Shown: positions 9,889 to 13,592 of the stretch, one piece after another | How positions within the stretch are numbered: position 1 is the stretch's first letter | How the letters are laid out: each line of letters opens with the position of its first letter | Origin: Desulfobulbus sp. | Lineage (GTDB): Bacteria; Desulfobacterota; Desulfobulbia; Desulfobulbales; Desulfobulbaceae | DNA length: 13,592 bases | Direction: 5' to 3' | Assembly (NCBI GenBank): GCA_030602145.1 | Contig: JAUWAH010000016.1 | Coordinates: 1 to 13,592 of the forward strand | Made by a program: the position numbers and the translations under genes | The notes under the pieces: generated by a model | Databases searched by the model: none | What the model saw: only the letters and a program-made list of their open reading frames with translations | Told to the model about the DNA's origin: nothing

Positions 9889-11295
9889 TTCCCGAGTCCG
9901 GCCGTATTCGTCGTCGAAACGGACGATATCGTCCTCTCCCAGATAACTGCCGATCTGCACCTCAATCAGTTCCAGAGGAATCACCCCGGGATTTTCCAGC
10001 CGGTGCACCGTGCAACTGGGGATATAGGTCGCCTCGTCTTCCTTGAGCAAAATGGTGCGCTCGCCGTTCTGCACCTTGGCCGTTCCGGAGACCACCACCC
10101 AGTGCTCATGCCGGTGATGGTGCATCTGCAGGGACAGGCGGGCACCGGGATTGACCGTGATTCGCTTGATCTGGAAGCGGTCCTGCATCTCCAGGGTAGT
10201 ATAGCTCCCCCACGGCCGGAACACGGTGCGGTGGACATGATACTCCCCCCGCTTGTTGCGCTTGAGCTTGGCAACGATCTGCTTGACGTCCTGGGAGCGG
10301 TCCATGGGGGCCACGAGGACGGCGTCGGCGGTCTCGACCACCAGGGTGTCACGCAGGCCCACCGCCGCCACCAGGGTGTGCTCGGAACGGACCAGCGAAT
10401 CGCGCACATCCTCCAGGAGCACGTCGCCTCGCACCGCATTGCCCTGCGGGTCCTTTTCGCTCACCTCCCACAGGGCCCGCCAGGACCCGATGTCGCTCCA
10501 ACCGATATCGGCCTCGATGACGGCGGCCTGGGCGGTTTTTTCCATGAGGGCATAATCGATCGAGTCCGACGGGCAGGCGGCCATGGCCTCGCCGCCGAAA
10601 CGAAAAAAGCAGCCGTCCTCCCGGCCCGCGGCCACCGCTTCCGCCATGGAGGCGGCCACCTCCGGCGTATGTCGTTCCATTTCAGCCAAGAGCGTGTCGG
10701 CGGTCAGGGCAAACATACCGCTGTTCCAGAAATACCGGCCGCTGGCGCAGTACTGTTCGGCGGTGGCCTGATCGGGCTTCTCCACGAACCGCTCGACCCT
10801 CACCCCCTCACCCCTGGCAATGTAGCCGTAGCCCGTTTCCGGATGATCGGGGACAATGCCGAAGGTGACGATCAACCCCTGCCGGGCCAGGGCCGCCGAT
10901 TCTCGCACCGCCTCGGCAAACGGCTCCGGTTTACGGATTAGGTGGTCGGCGGGCAGCACCAGGAGCACATCGCCGCCTCGACCCCGTTCCCGCATATAGG
11001 CAGCGGCTCCACAGATGGCGGGGGCCGTGTTTTTGGCGATCGGTTCAAGAAGTATCCGGAAATCTCGGAACAGGCCGAGTTGCTCCATCTGGTTCTTGAC
11101 CAGAAAACGGTGCTCCTCGCCGACAACCAGCAGGGGACTCATGACATCGTCGAGGCCGGCAACCCGCTGGACCGTGGTCTGCAGGAGCGACAGGTCGCCG
11201 ATCAGGTTGATCACCTGCTTGGGATAAAGTTCACGGGAAAGCGGCCACAGCCGGGAGCCGGTCCCGCCGGCCAGAATAATCGGTTGAATCGCCAT
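9886..11295 (-). CDS. manC: Bifunctional mannose-1-phosphate guanylyltransferase / mannose-6-phosphate isomerase
   Basis: A 469-aa type II enzyme of the ManC/AlgA/XanB family. It interconverts fructose-6-phosphate and mannose-6-phosphate and makes GDP-mannose from mannose-1-phosphate and GTP. The N-terminal nucleotidyltransferase begins LAGGTGSRLWPLSRELYPKQ (8-27) and has EPIAKNTAPAI (84-94) and FVEKP (170-174). The C-terminal cupin isomerase carries the metal-binding cluster QMHHHRHEHWVVVSG (390-404). Length is normal for the two-domain form. Start: ATG at 11295 preceded by AAGGTGAGG. It lies 51 bases after manB. A weak 5-bp hairpin at 11338-11350 with UUUU after it overlaps the manB stop but is unlikely to end transcription fully. 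The gene ends at the second intergenic repeat. Confidence 0.96.
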   Translation of the reverse strand: MAIQPIILAGGTGSRLWPLSRELYPKQVINLIGDLSLLQTTVQRVAGLDDVMSPLLVVGEEHRFLVKNQMEQLGLFRDFRILLEPIAKNTAPAICGAAAYMRERGRGGDVLLVLPADHLIRKPEPFAEAVRESAALARQGLIVTFGIVPDHPETGYGYIARGEGVRVERFVEKPDQATAEQYCASGRYFWNSGMFALTADTLLAEMERHTPEVAASMAEAVAAGREDGCFFRFGGEAMAACPSDSIDYALMEKTAQAAVIEADIGWSDIGSWRALWEVSEKDPQGNAVRGDVLLEDVRDSLVRSEHTLVAAVGLRDTLVVETADAVLVAPMDRSQDVKQIVAKLKRNKRGEYHVHRTVFRPWGSYTTLEMQDRFQIKRITVNPGARLSLQMHHHRHEHWVVVSGTAKVQNGERTILLKEDEATYIPSCTVHRLENPGVIPLELIEVQIGSYLGEDDIVRFDDEYGRTRE

Positions 11296-11346
11296 CGCCT
11301 CACCTTGTGGAATATGGAGTGTGGAGGTTGAAAAGGTCTGACCCGG

Positions 11347-12714
11347 TCAGGAACGGATCAATTGCAGCAATTCCTCGGTTTTTTCCCGCAGCAGCACCGC
11401 ATCACCCCTGGTTTCGACGTTGAGCCGCAGGACCGGTTCGGTATTGGAACTCCGCAGATTGAAGCGAAAATCGGGATATTCGATGGAGATGCCGTCGGTG
11501 GTGTCCCTGGTGCCGTCGCCATATCGTTGTTCGATGGCAGCCAGGACCGCCTCCGGGTCCCTGACCTGCGAATTGATCTCACCGCTGACCGGATAGGCGG
11601 CCATGCGTTCGTCACACAGGGCGGACAGCTTGGCGCCGGACAGGCTCATCAGTTGACAGACCAGCAGCCAGGGGAGCATGCCGGAATCGCAGTAGCCAAA
11701 GTCGCGGAAATAATGATGGGCCGACATCTCGCCGCCGTAGACCGCATCATGCTTGCGCATGTTCTCCTTGATAAAGGCATGGCCGGTGCGGGTCATCACC
11801 GGCTTGCCCCCGGCGGCACGAACGATCTCCCGGGTGTTCCAGACCAGGCGGGGATCATGGAGGATGGTGGCCCCGGGATGCTGCCGGAGCATGGCCGCCG
11901 CCAGCAATCCGACGATATAGTACCCCTCGATGAACCGACCGGTTTCGTCATAGAGGAAGCAGCGGTCGAAATCACCGTCCCAGGCGACGCCGAGATCGGC
12001 CTTGTGTTCCCGCACGGCTTGGGCGGTGGCGGCCCGCTTCTCCGGGAGCAGGGGATTGGGCACGCCGTTGGGAAAGCGGCCGTCGGGCTCGTGATGCAGT
12101 CGTACGAAGGTAAAGGGCAGATGGGGAGCCAGGAGATCGACGATCGGTCCGGCGCAGCCGTTGCCGGCATTGACCACCAGCTTGAGCGGCCGCAGACTCC
12201 TGCAATCGATCTGGCCGAGCAGATGGTCGATGTAGGCCTGTTTTCCCTTCCCTGCAAGGCGCCTGCCCCTGGGCCGGTCCGACCGGCCGGCCGGCTGCCA
12301 GCCGGGATCGGCCGCCAGCCGGGCAATCTCAACCAGGCCGGAATCGCTGGAAACCGGGCGGGCTTCGCGCTGCACGATCTTCATGCCGTTGTATTCGGCC
12401 GGGTTGTGGCTGGCGGTGATCATGATCCCCCCCTCCACTCCGGCTCCGGCGCCACTGAAGACGGCATGGTACACCTCTTCGGTGCCGCAGAGGCCGATAT
12501 CGATCACATCCACGCCATGGTCAAGGAGGCCTTCGATGATCGATTCCGCAAGCAAGGGGCTGGTCAGGCGCATGTCACGGCCGATGACCATCCTGCCAAC
12601 CCGGCAATGATGGGCAAAGGCCAGGGCGATGCGACGGGCGATCCGTTCGTCGAAGGTTTCGGGGATCTTGCCCCGAACGTCATAGGCGGTAAAGCAATTC
12701 AGAGACGGGTTCAT
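11347..12714 (-). CDS. manB: Phosphomannomutase (CpsG/ManB type)
   Basis: A 455-aa enzyme of the alpha-D-phosphohexomutase superfamily that converts mannose-6-phosphate to mannose-1-phosphate, the substrate of the next gene. The phosphoserine loop is TASHNP with Ser102, the Mg-binding loop is DGDFDR (246-251), the sugar-recognition loop is GGEMSAHHYF (327-336), and the phosphate-binding loop is RSSNTEPVLR (421-430). The N-terminus (CFTAYDVRGK) and overall length match E. coli CpsG more than the glucose-1-phosphate mutases, though activity on glucose phosphates as in AlgC cannot be excluded. Start: ATG at 12714 with a weak AAAGG about 10 bases upstream, 33 bases after the cvpA stop; coupling to cvpA is likely. 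Confidence 0.94.
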   Translation of the reverse strand: MNPSLNCFTAYDVRGKIPETFDERIARRIALAFAHHCRVGRMVIGRDMRLTSPLLAESIIEGLLDHGVDVIDIGLCGTEEVYHAVFSGAGAGVEGGIMITASHNPAEYNGMKIVQREARPVSSDSGLVEIARLAADPGWQPAGRSDRPRGRRLAGKGKQAYIDHLLGQIDCRSLRPLKLVVNAGNGCAGPIVDLLAPHLPFTFVRLHHEPDGRFPNGVPNPLLPEKRAATAQAVREHKADLGVAWDGDFDRCFLYDETGRFIEGYYIVGLLAAAMLRQHPGATILHDPRLVWNTREIVRAAGGKPVMTRTGHAFIKENMRKHDAVYGGEMSAHHYFRDFGYCDSGMLPWLLVCQLMSLSGAKLSALCDERMAAYPVSGEINSQVRDPEAVLAAIEQRYGDGTRDTTDGISIEYPDFRFNLRSSNTEPVLRLNVETRGDAVLLREKTEELLQLIRS

Positions 12715-12747
12715 TCGGACTGGACCTTTGAATGGATGGAAACAACG

Positions 12748-13350
12748 CTACGGCTGCCCGGGTTTGCTCTGCTCGCCAGTCTTGTCCACCGGCTTGTCCG
12801 GAAGCAGTTCGTTGAGAATGGCCGGCTCCTTTTGAACAAAATAGGTGCGCAGCCGCGGGTCGTCGATGAGTGAGCGCAGCAGCTCGGCCCCATGCTTGAG
12901 ATAGGGTGCCGAAAACGACCGGCGCAGCAAATCGTTGCCGGCCGACAGGCTGGAGGCCAAGAACATATAGAGCAGGGACGCAACCACCGCCGCCTTGACT
13001 CCGCCCAGGGCCATTCCGGCCAGGCGATCCAACCAGCCGAGCATGGTGATTCGCAAAATGCGGCGCAGCAGCTTGCCCAGCAGGGTGAAGGTCAGGGCGG
13101 CGGCAAGAAAAAGTATGGCAAAGCTGACAAAGAAGGTTACCTTGGGATGGTCGATCAGCCTCTCGGCCCATGGCAGGATGCGGGGTGCGTATTGACCGGC
13201 AAGATAATAGGAGCCGACCAGGGCGCACAAGGCGGCCATTTGCCGGACGAATCCGATCCAGGCGCCACGAATGAACAAGACTGCAAAGAGACCGGCAACC
13301 AGGAAATCGAACCCGGTCAGATCATTCAATGTCGGCAGAGTGCCATGCAC
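12748..13350 (-). CDS. cvpA: CvpA-family inner-membrane protein
   Basis: A 200-aa membrane protein. Four hydrophobic segments are visible at about 14-34, 37-57, 71-92 and 111-134. The family pattern LDRLAGMALGGVKA (107-120) leads the last segment, and a charged cytoplasmic-looking tail with many Lys/Asp/Pro residues ends the chain. CvpA proteins are named for colicin V production in E. coli and are linked to envelope homeostasis; no biochemical activity is established. The start is GTG at 13350, with GAGG nine bases upstream inside the palindrome GAGGT-AC-ACCTC. No better ATG is available. It is first in the cvpA-manB-manC unit. Confidence 0.88.
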   Translation of the reverse strand: MHGTLPTLNDLTGFDFLVAGLFAVLFIRGAWIGFVRQMAALCALVGSYYLAGQYAPRILPWAERLIDHPKVTFFVSFAILFLAAALTFTLLGKLLRRILRITMLGWLDRLAGMALGGVKAAVVASLLYMFLASSLSAGNDLLRRSFSAPYLKHGAELLRSLIDDPRLRTYFVQKEPAILNELLPDKPVDKTGEQSKPGQP

Positions 13351-13381
13351 AGAGGTACACCTCGTTACAGGTTGGAAGCAA

Positions 13382-13414
13382 GCGGCGAGCCGGAGGACAA
13401 AGAGGCCGCGCCGC
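13382..13414 (-). promoter_or_regulatory. GC-rich hairpin in cvpA leader
   Basis: GCGGCG (13382-13387) pairs with CGCCGC (13409-13414). An inner GCC/GGC (13389-13391 with 13404-13406) extends it across a small internal loop. It sits in the predicted leader about 30 bases before the cvpA start and has no U tract, so it is a leader structure and not a terminator. Its role is unknown. Confidence 0.35.
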
Positions 13415-13442
13415 CCCGGATCATGCCGGGCAGAGCGGTTCG

Positions 13443-13470
13443 ATTATACCGACTTCTTAGGTCATGACAA
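13443..13470 (-). promoter_or_regulatory. Sigma-70 promoter of the cvpA-manB-manC operon
   Basis: On the minus strand TTGTCA (13465-13470, 5 of 6) precedes a perfect TATAAT (13443-13448) with a 16-bp spacer. The start would be near 13436, leaving a leader of about 86 nt. This is among the best promoter matches in the window and argues for constitutive expression. Confidence 0.75.
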
Positions 13471-13484
13471 CTCTTTATCCAGGA

Positions 13485-13592
13485 TCACTCCCAACTTCCT
13501 GCCACTCGCTCTTTGTCGATTTGGCCGACCAGGCCGGTCGCTGGCGGCACCTGGCTCCCCACCCGTGCAGCTTGACCCTGCTTGATCTCGAC
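13485..13592 (-). CDS. Possible 3' end of an unidentified minus-strand gene
   Basis: A minus-strand frame is open from the window edge for 35 codons to a TGA at 13485-13487 and ends in ERVAGSWE. About 24 of the 35 third positions are G or C, more than in the frame ending TGA at 13462-13464, which is also open to the edge. The fragment is too short to recognise, and this stretch may instead be noncoding. Confidence 0.2.
   Translation of the reverse strand, partial: VEIKQGQAARVGSQVPPATGLVGQIDKERVAGSWE

Noticed and set aside
11338..11350. Terminator between manB and manC
   Set aside because: The 5-bp stem with a 3-base loop overlaps the manB stop codon and the U tract is only four bases, three positions away; at most a weak attenuator.

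Overview
The window reads as chromosomal DNA of a GC-rich Gram-negative bacterium. Protein style and gene order (ammonium transporter, PII, GlnD, type III and type I-alpha glutamine synthetases, with CvpA and GDP-mannose genes nearby) suggest a sulfate-reducing or related Desulfobacterota lineage, perhaps Desulfobulbales-like. That assignment is an inference without a database search. All but one of the recognised genes lie on the minus strand.

Layout from 1 to 13592: the 5' part of an XRE-type DNA-binding protein gene (1-288, running off the left edge); glnA, a type I-alpha glutamine synthetase, with a clear terminator (503-534); a 323-bp spacer holding a terminator and several short palindromes; glnN, a type III glutamine synthetase; glnD, the PII uridylyltransferase; glnB (PII), overlapping glnD by one base; a repeated intergenic element; amtB, the ammonium channel; a 569-bp spacer with a very AT-rich core; a plus-strand PilZ-domain gene with a strong sigma-70-like promoter and a folded-looking leader; a second copy of the intergenic element; then manC, manB and cvpA (minus strand, transcribed cvpA-manB-manC) with a strong promoter at 13443-13470.

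The left two thirds form a nitrogen assimilation and sensing module. AmtB brings in ammonium, GlnD reads glutamine and modifies PII on Tyr51, PII controls AmtB and probably other targets, and two unrelated glutamine synthetases fix the ammonium. The GSI protein has Phe where adenylylated enzymes have the target Tyr, and it keeps the Arg and Glu residues linked to feedback inhibition in the GSI-alpha class. The classic GlnE adenylylation branch therefore cannot act on it.

The right third makes GDP-mannose (phosphomannomutase plus bifunctional mannose-6-phosphate isomerase/mannose-1-phosphate guanylyltransferase) from an operon headed by a small CvpA-family membrane protein. The PilZ protein between the two modules points to cyclic di-GMP signalling.

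The least explained signals are two: an 88-bp intergenic repeat, about 80% identical between its copies, that starts exactly at the stop codons of amtB and manC; and a three-hairpin structure closed by a 7-bp stem in the PilZ leader. I found no CRISPR array, transposase, rRNA or convincing tRNA.
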